Assembly: GCF_051912485.1 (NCBI RefSeq)
Contig: NZ_CP196822.1
Span: 62,001-126,000 of the forward strand
Reading direction: 5' to 3'
From: Nitrobacter sp051912485
Lineage (GTDB): Bacteria > Pseudomonadota > Alphaproteobacteria > Rhizobiales > Xanthobacteraceae
Length of the DNA stretch: 64,000 bases
A program made the position numbers and the translations under genes. Position 1 is the stretch's first letter, and each line of letters starts with the position of its first letter. This document shows positions 52,086 to 60,502 of this stretch, piece by piece. The notes under the pieces are model-generated. The model searched no databases. It saw only the letters and a program-made list of their open reading frames with translations, and had not been told where the DNA came from.

Positions 52086-53354
52086 ATGTCGGAAACTGCG
52101 CTGAGCCTACTCGTCAACGTGTTGAACCGGCCCGTCCATTTCCCGAAGCCTGATCAGACCGGCTGCCTCTTCGTCGGGGAGTCGCCAACGCCATTCGTAT
52201 CGCCAATCCTCGATATGGAGGGGGAGAGTCCGTCGGCCCTCGAGAAGGAAATCATTTTTATCGAGGCGTCTGCAGCGGTCGGTAAGAGCACGTTCGCGAA
52301 ACAACTATCGGCGACGCTCAATGCGCCGATGCTCGACCTGGCCAAGGTCTCGGTTTCGGCGGGATCGCTGCGCGCTTTGCTGGCTGGACTGGAGGCTGAC
52401 GATAAAAGCGATCCCGTAGCCGCGTTCCACGAGGGCAGGGTTCCGGTGATCGTGGATGCTCTCGACGAAGGGAGATTGTTGTCGAGCGAGGCGGGCATCG
52501 AGCAGTTTCTTGAATCCACCGCAGAGCTTTTGCGGAGCAACCGAACTGTTGCTTCGCGGCCCAAGCTTATTTTCCTTGGGAGATTTGAATCGACCGAATT
52601 GGCGAGGGAGCAGTTCGATCGCGACGCGCCCGGAGTGACGCATGTCACGGCCAATGTCGAATTCTTCGACAAAGAGGGAGCCGAGCAACTGATCCACGCC
52701 TACGCGGCGACGACCGCCAGACCCGGCTCCTACTATCAAAAGCACCCGGAACAGGCGCGAGACTTTATCGCCACCTTCTTTGACGCAATCGAAACCTTTC
52801 TTGGTTTGCCGGCGGGGGAATTGTGGAAGAACGGGCGAGGCAAGGTGTTTGCCGGCTATGCGCCGGTGCTGGCGGCATTGGGCTCGATCCTGGCAGCGAT
52901 CGATGATTTCACCAATGTGGCCAAGAATCTCAAAGCAGATGGCGGCCGCGAGGCATGGGGCGTGATCGAGGCGGTTCTGTACGAAATACTAGGTCGTGAA
53001 CAGGATAAGTTGCGGGACGTACTGAGCGAGCGATGCGAGTCCGCGCTGCCGAATTCAGTTTATGACGTCGAGGAGCAATTGTCGCTGCTTGCTCAGTATA
53101 TCAGTTCGAAGCCGCTGGAGGGTGCCGGTCGCGTCAGGCTCCCGCCATCCGACATGGAAAAATACAGAGAAATGGTCCGAACCTATCTGCCGCATCATCC
53201 CTTCATGCGACGGCACGAATTTGGAGATGCTGTCCTGGGATCGGCCAGTGTGTCGCGCGCCGTTTATCACGGCACGTCGATTTCCCGAGAACGCCTGATA
53301 AGCCTGTCGCGACAGTGGCGTCAGTCGGCGCCAACGCGCCGGCCGGCGCGTTGA
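52086..53354 (+). CDS. STAND/NACHT-like P-loop NTPase, possibly truncated
   Basis: A 422-residue protein. Walker A is FIEASAAVGKSTFAKQL (G66-K67-S68), Walker B is PVIVDALDEGR (about 120-130) with the DxxDE form typical of NACHT/STAND ATPases, and LIFLGRFEST follows as a sensor strand. The rest is helical with no recognisable repeat or effector domain. Full-size STAND proteins are usually 800 residues or more, and the end (SRQWRQSAPTRRPAR) looks unnatural, so the gene may be cut short. AGAGG lies before the ATG at 52086. Many relatives are phage-defence sensors; that role is an inference. Confidence 0.72.
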   Translation: MSETALSLLVNVLNRPVHFPKPDQTGCLFVGESPTPFVSPILDMEGESPSALEKEIIFIEASAAVGKSTFAKQLSATLNAPMLDLAKVSVSAGSLRALLAGLEADDKSDPVAAFHEGRVPVIVDALDEGRLLSSEAGIEQFLESTAELLRSNRTVASRPKLIFLGRFESTELAREQFDRDAPGVTHVTANVEFFDKEGAEQLIHAYAATTARPGSYYQKHPEQARDFIATFFDAIETFLGLPAGELWKNGRGKVFAGYAPVLAALGSILAAIDDFTNVAKNLKADGGREAWGVIEAVLYEILGREQDKLRDVLSERCESALPNSVYDVEEQLSLLAQYISSKPLEGAGRVRLPPSDMEKYREMVRTYLPHHPFMRRHEFGDAVLGSASVSRAVYHGTSISRERLISLSRQWRQSAPTRRPAR

Positions 53355-53423
53355 TCGTGCGCGGCATGAGGCTGCGGAGTTGCCTGCCGAACAGACGTTT
53401 TTATGCGAGCGTGGCCGGGCTGC

Positions 53424-53876
53424 TCATGGCCTCAAGCGGTCTGTTGCGATCATCCACCATTGCGGAGCGCGAAGTTCGGTGATGGCGTCAAAGTCGTCAT
53501 AAGGCTTGATATCGAGGACAGGCGTGCCGTCATAGGCGTCCAATGCCTTGACGGTCAGAACGTTCTTGTCGCGCTTCACCAACTCGACAACGGCCAGCCC
53601 GATTGGATTAGGCCTTTCCGGACCGCGGGCGCAGAACAAACCCACTTCCGGCAGATCGGCGCGATACCGGGGATGCGTGGTTAACGGAACAGGCTTGCCG
53701 ACGAGTTGATCCATCCAAAACAGGATGATCAGATGTGACCACTCCTCAATGCCGGTCAAGGCCGCCGCAAGGTCCTCGCGTACGACGATTTCCGCGACGA
53801 TGTCGCGACGGGGTATTCGCACGCCGTTTGTGAACTGGCTGCGCACGGTGGCTATGGATTGCATGCTAATCGTCAT
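53424..53876 (-). CDS. trmO: tRNA (N6-threonylcarbamoyladenosine37-N6)-methyltransferase TrmO
   Basis: A 150-residue protein of the TsaA/YaeB/TrmO family, which uses SAM to methylate t6A37 in tRNA-Thr. The diagnostic stretch RPNPIGLAVVELVKRDKNVL and then ALDAYDGTPVLDIKPY is present, with LIILFWMDQL before it. It lacks the C-terminal extension of the E. coli protein. The first ATG (53876) or the one four codons on (MQSIATVRS) could be used. Confidence 0.85.
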   Translation of the reverse strand: MTISMQSIATVRSQFTNGVRIPRRDIVAEIVVREDLAAALTGIEEWSHLIILFWMDQLVGKPVPLTTHPRYRADLPEVGLFCARGPERPNPIGLAVVELVKRDKNVLTVKALDAYDGTPVLDIKPYDDFDAITELRAPQWWMIATDRLRP

Positions 53877-54662
53877 CTGGGACTACTCGGGTTCTGGATG
53901 ATTGAGCCGGAGATATCGTCCCTGCACGCTTTCCATTGCCAGTTAGCTCCGGTCACGCGCGTTCCGGCAACCCAAGCTCGGACCATAGCTCGGATTTCCA
54001 TCTATTCTGCCGAAGGCCTCCCCCAAGCGTCAATGACGCCGTTCAGGTCGATCGGTCCGACAAGACGAGATGTCGTTTGGGACGCGTGATCTTCCGCTCG
54101 CGGGTTGCGATGTCGAGTGCAGTCAGAGGGAAGGCATGCGATCCGAGCAGCCTGAAAATGGAACGTGTCGCGACCTGATGTTTGAAGACTCTGTCCTTAA
54201 AGCCTTCAAGTCTCAAGATGATGGTCGTTGCGTTTGCGCTTCGGCAAACGGTTCTGCAAACAACTCGCTTTTCCAGCAGTCGAAGCCGCGTAATTTCATT
54301 GCAGCGACTGTGTTGCTCTATGGTCGAGGCATCACCGATGACCAGAATTCGGTACATGGTCAAGAAAGAGTAAGAAGATTCCGGTCGCTGATTGCGCGAT
54401 CGAACTGATCTCAGATTGATTGCCGACGCGCACCTTCACGTATTGACTTAAAAAACGCGACGAGACGCTTGATGCTGCCGCAGAGATGCAATCAATCTTC
54501 GTGATTGAAGGGCTTTCGTTGTTGCCGCATAGCAGCATGAACGAGGCTTGCATCTTAAAATATACTCCTTTAAGAAAACGGCCGGTACGTAACGCGCTTG
54601 TTGGGCCCGTGTCGAAGGCCGCCAGGTGCTGGTGCGGATTTATGACAAGGAGCGCGAGCGGC
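53877..54662. other. 785-bp region before the cox operon
   Basis: It should hold the cox promoter. Frames on both strands (54043-54363 minus, 54182-54373 plus) overlap each other and neither can be tied to a family. The coxB frame is open back to 54486 without a good start. Confidence 0.4.
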
Positions 54663-55517
54663 ATGAAGATGTCGAATGGCCTGTATGGCCGCCGGTTTGG
54701 CCGCCGGTTTCTGGGAATGGCGTTTGGGGCAGCGGCTTTGGCTGCTGGTTGTGGATCGGTTTCTGCCGAGGAGGTAGGTCCGCAGCCCTGGGGGATTGAT
54801 TTTGCGGGCTCTGCGTCGCCTGTGATGGACAGCATCGAGAAGATGCACAGCGGGCTTCTGATCGTGATCACGGTTATCACGCTGTTTGTGACGGCGCTGA
54901 TGGTGATAGCGATGTTGCGGTTCAACGCGCGCGCCAATCCGGTACCGTCGAAGACGACCCACAACACCATGATCGAGGTTGCGTGGACGATTATCCCGGT
55001 TCTGATCCTGGTCGGCATTGCGATACCGTCGTTCCGGCTGCTGTTCCAAGAGCTTGACCTTCCGAAGGCTGACCTGACGGTGAAGGCGACCGGCAAGCAG
55101 TGGTACTGGACCTACACCTATCCGGACAACGGCAAGATCGAGTTTGACTCGCTGATTGCGCAGGACAAGAAGCCGCGGATGCTGGCGGTCGACAACGAGC
55201 TGGTTGTTCCGGTGAACAAGGTGGTTCGGGTGGAAGTGACCGGGACCGATGTCATTCATTCGTTTGGAGTTCAGGCGTTCGGCATCAAGGTGGATGCGAT
55301 CCCGGGTCGTCTCAACGAGACCTGGTTCAAGGCCACCAAGCTTGGCATGTTCTACGGCCAGTGCTCGGAGCTGTGCGGCCGGGATCACGCCTTCATGCCG
55401 ATCGCGGTTCGGGTTGTGAGCGATCAGGATTTTACGGCCTGGGTTGAGACCGCGAAGAAGAAGTTTGCTTCGAACCCGGAGAACGCGGTGGCGTCAGCTG
55501 CCGACGCGATGCGCTAG
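54663..55517 (+). CDS. coxB: cytochrome c oxidase subunit II
   Basis: A 284-residue subunit carrying the CuA centre. A signal segment ends near AAGCGSVSA, two membrane helices follow (about 58-80 and 99-118), then the cupredoxin domain. Aromatic GKQWYWTYTYPDNG and the CuA ligands in YGQCSELCGRDHAFMPI are exact. AAGGAG lies 10 bases before the ATG at 54663. It is the first gene of the aa3 oxidase operon and the likely client of TlpA. Confidence 0.95.
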   Translation: MKMSNGLYGRRFGRRFLGMAFGAAALAAGCGSVSAEEVGPQPWGIDFAGSASPVMDSIEKMHSGLLIVITVITLFVTALMVIAMLRFNARANPVPSKTTHNTMIEVAWTIIPVLILVGIAIPSFRLLFQELDLPKADLTVKATGKQWYWTYTYPDNGKIEFDSLIAQDKKPRMLAVDNELVVPVNKVVRVEVTGTDVIHSFGVQAFGIKVDAIPGRLNETWFKATKLGMFYGQCSELCGRDHAFMPIAVRVVSDQDFTAWVETAKKKFASNPENAVASAADAMR

Positions 55518-55577
55518 GCGAGAGCGACAGCCTCTAAGGTTCGAAGGACTTCAAGGGACGAAAGACAGGATTAGACA

Positions 55578-57197
55578 ATGGCAACATCCGCAGCACATGC
55601 TCACGACCACGACGACCACGACGACCATGCGCACCACCCGACCGGGTGGCGGCGCTTTGCGTATTCGACCAATCACAAGGACATCGGTACCATGTACCTG
55701 GTGTTCGCTATCGTTGCGGGGATCATCGGCGGCTTGATGTCGATGGGCATCCGGGCGGAACTGATGTATCCCGGCGTGCAGGTTTTCCATCCTGCTCACG
55801 AGTACAACGTATTTGTGACCTCGCACGGCCTGATCATGATCTTCTTCATGGTGATGCCTGCGATGATCGGCGGTTTCGGCAACTGGTTCGTGCCGCTGAT
55901 GATCGGGGCGCCTGACATGGCGTTTCCGCGCATGAACAACATCTCGTTCTGGCTGCTGCCGGCGGCGTTTGCGCTGCTGCTGCTGTCGACGATGGTGGAA
56001 GGCGAGCCGGGCGCTCTCGGTGCGGGCACGGGGTGGACGCTGTATGCGCCGCTGTCGACGAGCGGCCATCCGGGGCCATCGGTGGATTTCGCGATCCTCT
56101 CGATCCATCTCGCCGGTGCTTCCTCGATCCTCGGCGCGATCAACTTCATCACCACGATCTTCAACATGCGCGCGCCGGGCATGACCCTGCACAAGATGCC
56201 GCTGTTCGTCTGGTCGATCCTGGTCACGGTGTGGCTGCTCCTGCTGTCGCTGCCGGTGCTGGCAGGTGCGATCACCATGCTTCTGACCGACCGTAACTTC
56301 GGCACCACGTTCTTCGCTGCCGACGGTGGCGGTGATCCGGTGCTGTTCCAGCATCTGTTCTGGTTCTTCGGTCATCCTGAGGTGTACATCCTGATTCTGC
56401 CTGGCTTCGGCATGATCAGCCATGTGATCTCGACCTTCTCGAAGAAGCCGATCTTCGGTTATCTCGGCATGGCCTATGCCATGGTCGCGATTGGCGGCAT
56501 CGGCTTCGTGGTGTGGGCTCACCACATGTACACGGTCGGCATGGTGTCGTCGGCGCAGGCTTACTTCGTCGCCGCAACCATGGTGATCGCGGTGCCGACC
56601 GGCGTGAAGGTGTTCTCGTGGATCGCCACCATGTGGGGCGGTTCGATCGAGTTCAAGGCGCCGATGCTGTTTGCACTCGGCTTCATCTTCCTGTTCACGG
56701 TTGGCGGCGTGACCGGCGTGGTGCTGGCCAATGCGGGCGTCGATCGCGTGCTGCAGGAGACCTACTACGTCATCGCGCACTTCCACTACGTGATGGGCAT
56801 TGCCGCAGTGTTCTCGATCTTCGCGGGCTGGTACTACTGGTTCCCGAAGATCTCCGGCTACATGTACAACGAGACCATCGCCAAGCTGCACTTCTGGCTG
56901 ATGTTCATCGGTGCCAACGTCCTGTTCTTCCCGCAGCACTTCCTCGGACTGCAGGGCATGATGCGGCGCTCGGTCGACTATCCGGACGTGTTCGCGGGCT
57001 GGAACGAGATCTCCTCGTACGGTGCCTTCATGGCGGGGCTCGGCGCCCTGGTGTTCCTCTACGGCCTGGTCGACGCCTTCTCGCGCAAGCAGCAGGCAGC
57101 CGACAATCCGTGGGGTGAAGGCGCTACCACGCTGGAGTGGACGTTGTCGTCGCCTCCGCCGTTCCACCAGTTCGCAACGCTGCCGAAGGTGCAGTAA
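55578..57197 (+). CDS. coxA: cytochrome c oxidase subunit I
   Basis: A 539-residue protein with 12 membrane helices that binds haem a and the haem a3-CuB site. HPEVYILILPGFGMISHVI carries a CuB ligand and the Tyr cross-link, and HFHYVMGIAAVFSIFAGWY carries the haem ligands. The N-terminus has a histidine/aspartate-rich patch (HAHDHDDHDDHAHH) before the first helix. It follows coxB by 60 bases. Confidence 0.97.
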   Translation: MATSAAHAHDHDDHDDHAHHPTGWRRFAYSTNHKDIGTMYLVFAIVAGIIGGLMSMGIRAELMYPGVQVFHPAHEYNVFVTSHGLIMIFFMVMPAMIGGFGNWFVPLMIGAPDMAFPRMNNISFWLLPAAFALLLLSTMVEGEPGALGAGTGWTLYAPLSTSGHPGPSVDFAILSIHLAGASSILGAINFITTIFNMRAPGMTLHKMPLFVWSILVTVWLLLLSLPVLAGAITMLLTDRNFGTTFFAADGGGDPVLFQHLFWFFGHPEVYILILPGFGMISHVISTFSKKPIFGYLGMAYAMVAIGGIGFVVWAHHMYTVGMVSSAQAYFVAATMVIAVPTGVKVFSWIATMWGGSIEFKAPMLFALGFIFLFTVGGVTGVVLANAGVDRVLQETYYVIAHFHYVMGIAAVFSIFAGWYYWFPKISGYMYNETIAKLHFWLMFIGANVLFFPQHFLGLQGMMRRSVDYPDVFAGWNEISSYGAFMAGLGALVFLYGLVDAFSRKQQAADNPWGEGATTLEWTLSSPPPFHQFATLPKVQ

Positions 57198-57210
57198 GCG
57201 GTCATGTGAC

Positions 57211-57300
57211 TATGCGCGGCGCGCCTGGGGTGTGCCGCGCACCCAACAAAACGAACTGTGCGCGGCGCGCCTGACGCGCCGTGCACCCCAACAAAGCGAG
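57211..57300. repeat. two tandem hairpin-forming repeats between coxA and ctaB
   Basis: Two copies of about 45 bases (57211-57256 and 57257-57300) share GTGCGCGGCGCGCCTG... and CACCCCAACAAA-GCGA. Each can fold on GCGCGGCGCG/CGCGCCGTGC-type arms. They lie just after coxA and could tune expression of the downstream genes. Confidence 0.75.
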
Positions 57301-57308
57301 TGTGTATC

Positions 57309-58247
57309 GTGTCGGTTGTCGATCAAAAAGCCATCGAACTACCGCCCCGGATATCGGAGGCGAGCGTCGCCGATTACTTTGCGCTGCTGAAGCCACGGGT
57401 GATGTCGCTCGTGATCTTCACCGCGCTGGTGGGGCTGATGATCGCGCCGGGCCATGTTAATCCGGTGCTGGGCTTCATTTCGATCCTCTGCATCGCGGTC
57501 GGCGCCGGTGCCTCCGGTGCGCTGAACATGGCGCTCGAAGGCGATATCGACGTGCTGATGTCGCGCACGGCCAACCGGCCGATCCCGCGCGGCCGCATCA
57601 CGCGCGGCGAGGCGATGGGTTTTGGTCTCACACTGTCGTTCTTCTCGGTGATGACGCTCGGCGCCCTGGTCAACTGGTACGCCGGGGGATTGCTCGCCTT
57701 CACGATCTTCTTCTACGTGGTGATCTACACCATGGGGCTGAAGCGGCGGACCGCGCAGAACATCGTGATCGGCGGCGCCGCCGGTGCGCTGCCGCCGGTG
57801 GTGGCATGGGCGGCGGCGACGGGGTCGCTGTCGGTCGAGCCGCTGCTGCTGTTTTTGATCATCTTCTTCTGGACGCCGCCGCATTTCTGGGCGCTGGCGC
57901 TGTTCCGCTCCGACGATTATGCGCGTGCCGGCGTGCCGATGCTGCCGGTGGTCGCCGGTCCCGATGCGACGCGGCTGCAGATCCTGCTTTATACCATCGT
58001 GCTGGTGGCGATCGCCGCAGCACCCTGGCCGCTCGGCTACTTCGACTGGGTTTATGGCGTTACCTCGCTGGTTCTCGGCGCCGGGATGCTGGTGCTCGCG
58101 ATCAATGTCTATCGCCATCGCACCGGCAGCACGGCGCTGCGCGCCACGCGCCGTCTGTTCGCATTCTCGATCCTCTATCTGTTCGCGCTGTTTGCCGTTC
58201 TGCTGCTCGATGTGGTTGCAAAGGCCGTCGCGCCGTTGATCTGGTAG
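57309..58247 (+). CDS. ctaB: protohaem IX farnesyltransferase
   Basis: A 312-residue UbiA-family membrane enzyme that makes haem O for the oxidase. The prenyl-diphosphate sites are NMALEGDIDVLMSRTANRPI (with DxxxD) and DDYARAGVPMLPVVAG. About eight or nine helices. The GTG at 57309 gives MSVVDQKAIELPPRISEASV, the usual start; the frame runs upstream into the tandem repeat. It is within the cox operon. Confidence 0.95.
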   Translation: MSVVDQKAIELPPRISEASVADYFALLKPRVMSLVIFTALVGLMIAPGHVNPVLGFISILCIAVGAGASGALNMALEGDIDVLMSRTANRPIPRGRITRGEAMGFGLTLSFFSVMTLGALVNWYAGGLLAFTIFFYVVIYTMGLKRRTAQNIVIGGAAGALPPVVAWAAATGSLSVEPLLLFLIIFFWTPPHFWALALFRSDDYARAGVPMLPVVAGPDATRLQILLYTIVLVAIAAAPWPLGYFDWVYGVTSLVLGAGMLVLAINVYRHRTGSTALRATRRLFAFSILYLFALFAVLLLDVVAKAVAPLIW

Positions 58248-58263
58248 AGGGGCGCATGGACCG

Positions 58264-58434
58264 ATGGACAACGACAGCAAGCCGAAGCCGGACACGGTCG
58301 TTCTCACCGACGCCCAGAAGAAGCGTCGTCGCGAGCGCTCGATCGCGATCGCCTTGGCGCTTGGGTTCATGGTCGTGCTGTTCTTCGTCGTCACATTCGT
58401 CAAGGGGCCGGGCGTTCTCGTCCGTCCGATGTGA
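58264..58434 (+). CDS. small cox operon membrane protein (CoxF-like)
   Basis: A 56-residue protein: a charged N-terminus (MDNDSKPKPDTVVLTDAQKK then RRRERS), one membrane helix (AIALALGFMVVLFFVVTFVK) and a short end (GPGVLVRPM). Its stop overlaps the GTG start of ctaG (ATGTGA). Small one-helix proteins at this place occur in many alphaproteobacterial cox operons and may help assembly. Confidence 0.8.
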   Translation: MDNDSKPKPDTVVLTDAQKKRRRERSIAIALALGFMVVLFFVVTFVKGPGVLVRPM

Positions 58435-59090
58435 TTGAGATGACCGGCGCGCCACAGCACCCGCAGCAATCGGCCACGGCGGCTCCCGCTGCACTGACGG
58501 CTGCGCCGCGCATTGGCCGCGACGTGAAGATCGGTGCGGCCTGCGGCCTGCTGGTCGCCCTGATGGTCGGCTCGGCCTATGCGGCGGTGCCGTTCTACAA
58601 CTGGTTCTGCCGCGCCACCGGCTTCAACGGAACGACCCAGGTCGCAAAAGCCGCGCCGAAGGGGGCGCCGCTCGCGCGCACCGTGGCCGTGCGCTTCGAT
58701 TCCAACGTCTCCGGCGGACTGCCGTGGAAGTTCGAGCCGGAGCAGACCGAGATAAATGTCCGGATCGGCGAGGTCACGACTGTCTATTACACCGTTACCA
58801 ACGTGTCGGCCGGGACCACGATGGGGCAGGCGGCCTATAACGTCACGCCACTGACGGTCGGATCGTATTTCACCAAAATCAACTGCTTCTGTTTCACCGA
58901 GCAGACCCTGGCGCCCGGTGAGAAGCGGGAGATGCCCGTTGTCTTCTATGTCGATCCGGCATTCGCCGCCGACAGCGAGAACGACGGCGTCAATACCATC
59001 ACCCTGTCCTACACATTCTTCCCGGTGAAGAATGCCGCGCCGAAGCCGGTGGCGGCGAACGAACCGGACGGGCCAGGGGGGAATATCTGA
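58431..59090 (+). CDS. ctaG: cytochrome c oxidase assembly protein CtaG (Cox11)
   Basis: A 219-residue CuB-insertion factor with one N-terminal membrane helix (about 36-56) and a periplasmic beta domain. The copper motif is KINCFCFTEQTL, and AVPFYNWFCRATGFNGTTQ is the conserved post-helix segment. The GTG at 58431 overlaps the previous stop; an ATG three codons later is also possible. Confidence 0.95.
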   Translation: MIEMTGAPQHPQQSATAAPAALTAAPRIGRDVKIGAACGLLVALMVGSAYAAVPFYNWFCRATGFNGTTQVAKAAPKGAPLARTVAVRFDSNVSGGLPWKFEPEQTEINVRIGEVTTVYYTVTNVSAGTTMGQAAYNVTPLTVGSYFTKINCFCFTEQTLAPGEKREMPVVFYVDPAFAADSENDGVNTITLSYTFFPVKNAAPKPVAANEPDGPGGNI

Positions 59091-59187
59091 GCTTCGGAAG
59101 TATCTGAGCTTCGACGGCTGACGCGTTTTGTTTTTGAGATCAATAGGTGCCCAATACCGCCGGCACCGCTAACGGAGAGAGACCGCA

Positions 59188-60039
59188 ATGGCTACGGCGC
59201 AAGTCAAGCACGATTATCACCTTGTCGACCCGAGTGCGTGGCCGATCATAGGCGCGACCGCGGCCTTCATCATGGCCGTCGGCGCCATCCTGTGGATGCA
59301 TCATCTGACCGCGGCCGCGCCGATCATCTTCGGCACCGGCCTGGTCGGCGTGCTCTACACCATGGCGAACTGGTGGGCGGACGTGATCCGCGAAGCCGAG
59401 CACAAGGGCGACCACACCCGCGTGGTGCAGATCAGCCATCGCTACGGCATGATCCTGTTCATCTGCTCCGAGGTGATGTTCTTCGTCGCCTGGTTCTGGG
59501 CCTTCTTCAACTCCTCGCTGTTCCCGGGCGATCCCGTGCACATGACGCGCGCGGCGCTGTTCGGCGGTGTCTGGCCCCCGAAGGGCATCCACACCTTCGA
59601 TCCCTGGCACCTGCCGTTGCTCAACACCCTGATCCTGTTGACCTCGGGCACCACGGTGACCTGGGCGCACCATGCCCTGCTCAATGGCGATCGCAGGGGG
59701 CTGAAGTGGGGTCTGATCCTGACCATCGCGCTCGGCGCCATCTTCACCTGCGTGCAGGCCTACGAGTATCATCACGCGGCCTTCAGCTTCGCAGGCAACG
59801 TCTACGGCGCCACCTTCTTCATGGCCACCGGCTTCCACGGTTTCCATGTGTTGGTCGGAACCATCTTCCTGATCGTCTGCCTGTTCCGTGCCAACGCCGG
59901 ACACTTCACGCCGACGCAGCACCTCGGCTTCGAGTTCGCCGCCTGGTACTGGCATTTCGTCGACGTGGTGTGGCTGTTCCTGTTCGTCTGCATCTACGTC
60001 TGGGGCAACGGCGCCGCGGCCATGGCGCACGCGCACTGA
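59188..60039 (+). CDS. coxC: cytochrome c oxidase subunit III
   Basis: A 283-residue protein with seven membrane helices. MATAQVKHDYHLVDPSAWPI is the usual start, and FFVAWFWAFFNSSLFPGDPV, GTTVTWAHHALL and YWHFVDVVWLFLFVCIYVWG are typical. GGAGAGAGACCGCA precedes the ATG. A strong terminator follows the stop. Confidence 0.96.
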   Translation: MATAQVKHDYHLVDPSAWPIIGATAAFIMAVGAILWMHHLTAAAPIIFGTGLVGVLYTMANWWADVIREAEHKGDHTRVVQISHRYGMILFICSEVMFFVAWFWAFFNSSLFPGDPVHMTRAALFGGVWPPKGIHTFDPWHLPLLNTLILLTSGTTVTWAHHALLNGDRRGLKWGLILTIALGAIFTCVQAYEYHHAAFSFAGNVYGATFFMATGFHGFHVLVGTIFLIVCLFRANAGHFTPTQHLGFEFAAWYWHFVDVVWLFLFVCIYVWGNGAAAMAHAH

Positions 60040-60064
60040 TCGGGACGAAACACGCTGAACATAT

Positions 60065-60091
60065 AAAGGGCGGCCGCGTGGCCGCCCTTTT
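60065..60091 (+). terminator. rho-independent terminator after coxC
   Basis: Perfect 11-bp stem AAAGGGCGGCC / GGCCGCCCTTT with a GCGT loop and a closing T-rich run (TTTTCTCTT). It marks an end of the main cox transcript before the DUF983-SURF1 pair. Confidence 0.88.
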
Positions 60092-60109
60092 CTCTTACGG
60101 GGATGGCTG

Positions 60110-60502
60110 ATGTCCAATTTTTATGCCCGGGCGACAACGTCCCAGGCCATCCTGCGCGGGATCGCCTGCAAATGTCCGCGCTGCGGCAAGGGAAAGCTCT
60201 TTTCCGGCTTCCTGACGCTGCGCCCCTCCTGCGACGCTTGCGAGCAGGATTATTCCTTCGTCGATGCCGGAGACGGACCTGCCGTCTTCATCATCCTGAT
60301 CGCAGGCTTCATCGTCGTCGGCGCCGCGCTGATCGTCGAGGTCAAGTATCAGCCGCCGTTCTGGCTCCACGCCGCGCTCTGGATCCCCCTCGTCCTCGCC
60401 GTCACCCTGTGGCCGCTCCGCGCCATGAAATCCCTCATGATCAGCCTCCAGTTCCATCACAACGCCGCTGAAGGACGATCCATCCGAAAAAATACGCCAT
60501 GA
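60110..60502 (+). CDS. DUF983 membrane protein
   Basis: A 130-residue protein with a zinc-ribbon-like N-terminus (KCPRCGKGKLF and SCDACEQDYSF) and two membrane helices (about 63-82 and 92-108). DAGDGPAVFIILIAGFIVVG is conserved in the family. It is usually found in oxidase operons and presumed to help assembly. It overlaps the SURF1 gene by four bases. Confidence 0.88.
   Translation: MSNFYARATTSQAILRGIACKCPRCGKGKLFSGFLTLRPSCDACEQDYSFVDAGDGPAVFIILIAGFIVVGAALIVEVKYQPPFWLHAALWIPLVLAVTLWPLRAMKSLMISLQFHHNAAEGRSIRKNTP

Noticed and set aside
55551..57167. 538-codon minus-strand frame opposite coxA
   Set aside because: His/Arg-rich antisense shadow of coxA codons; no homology features.
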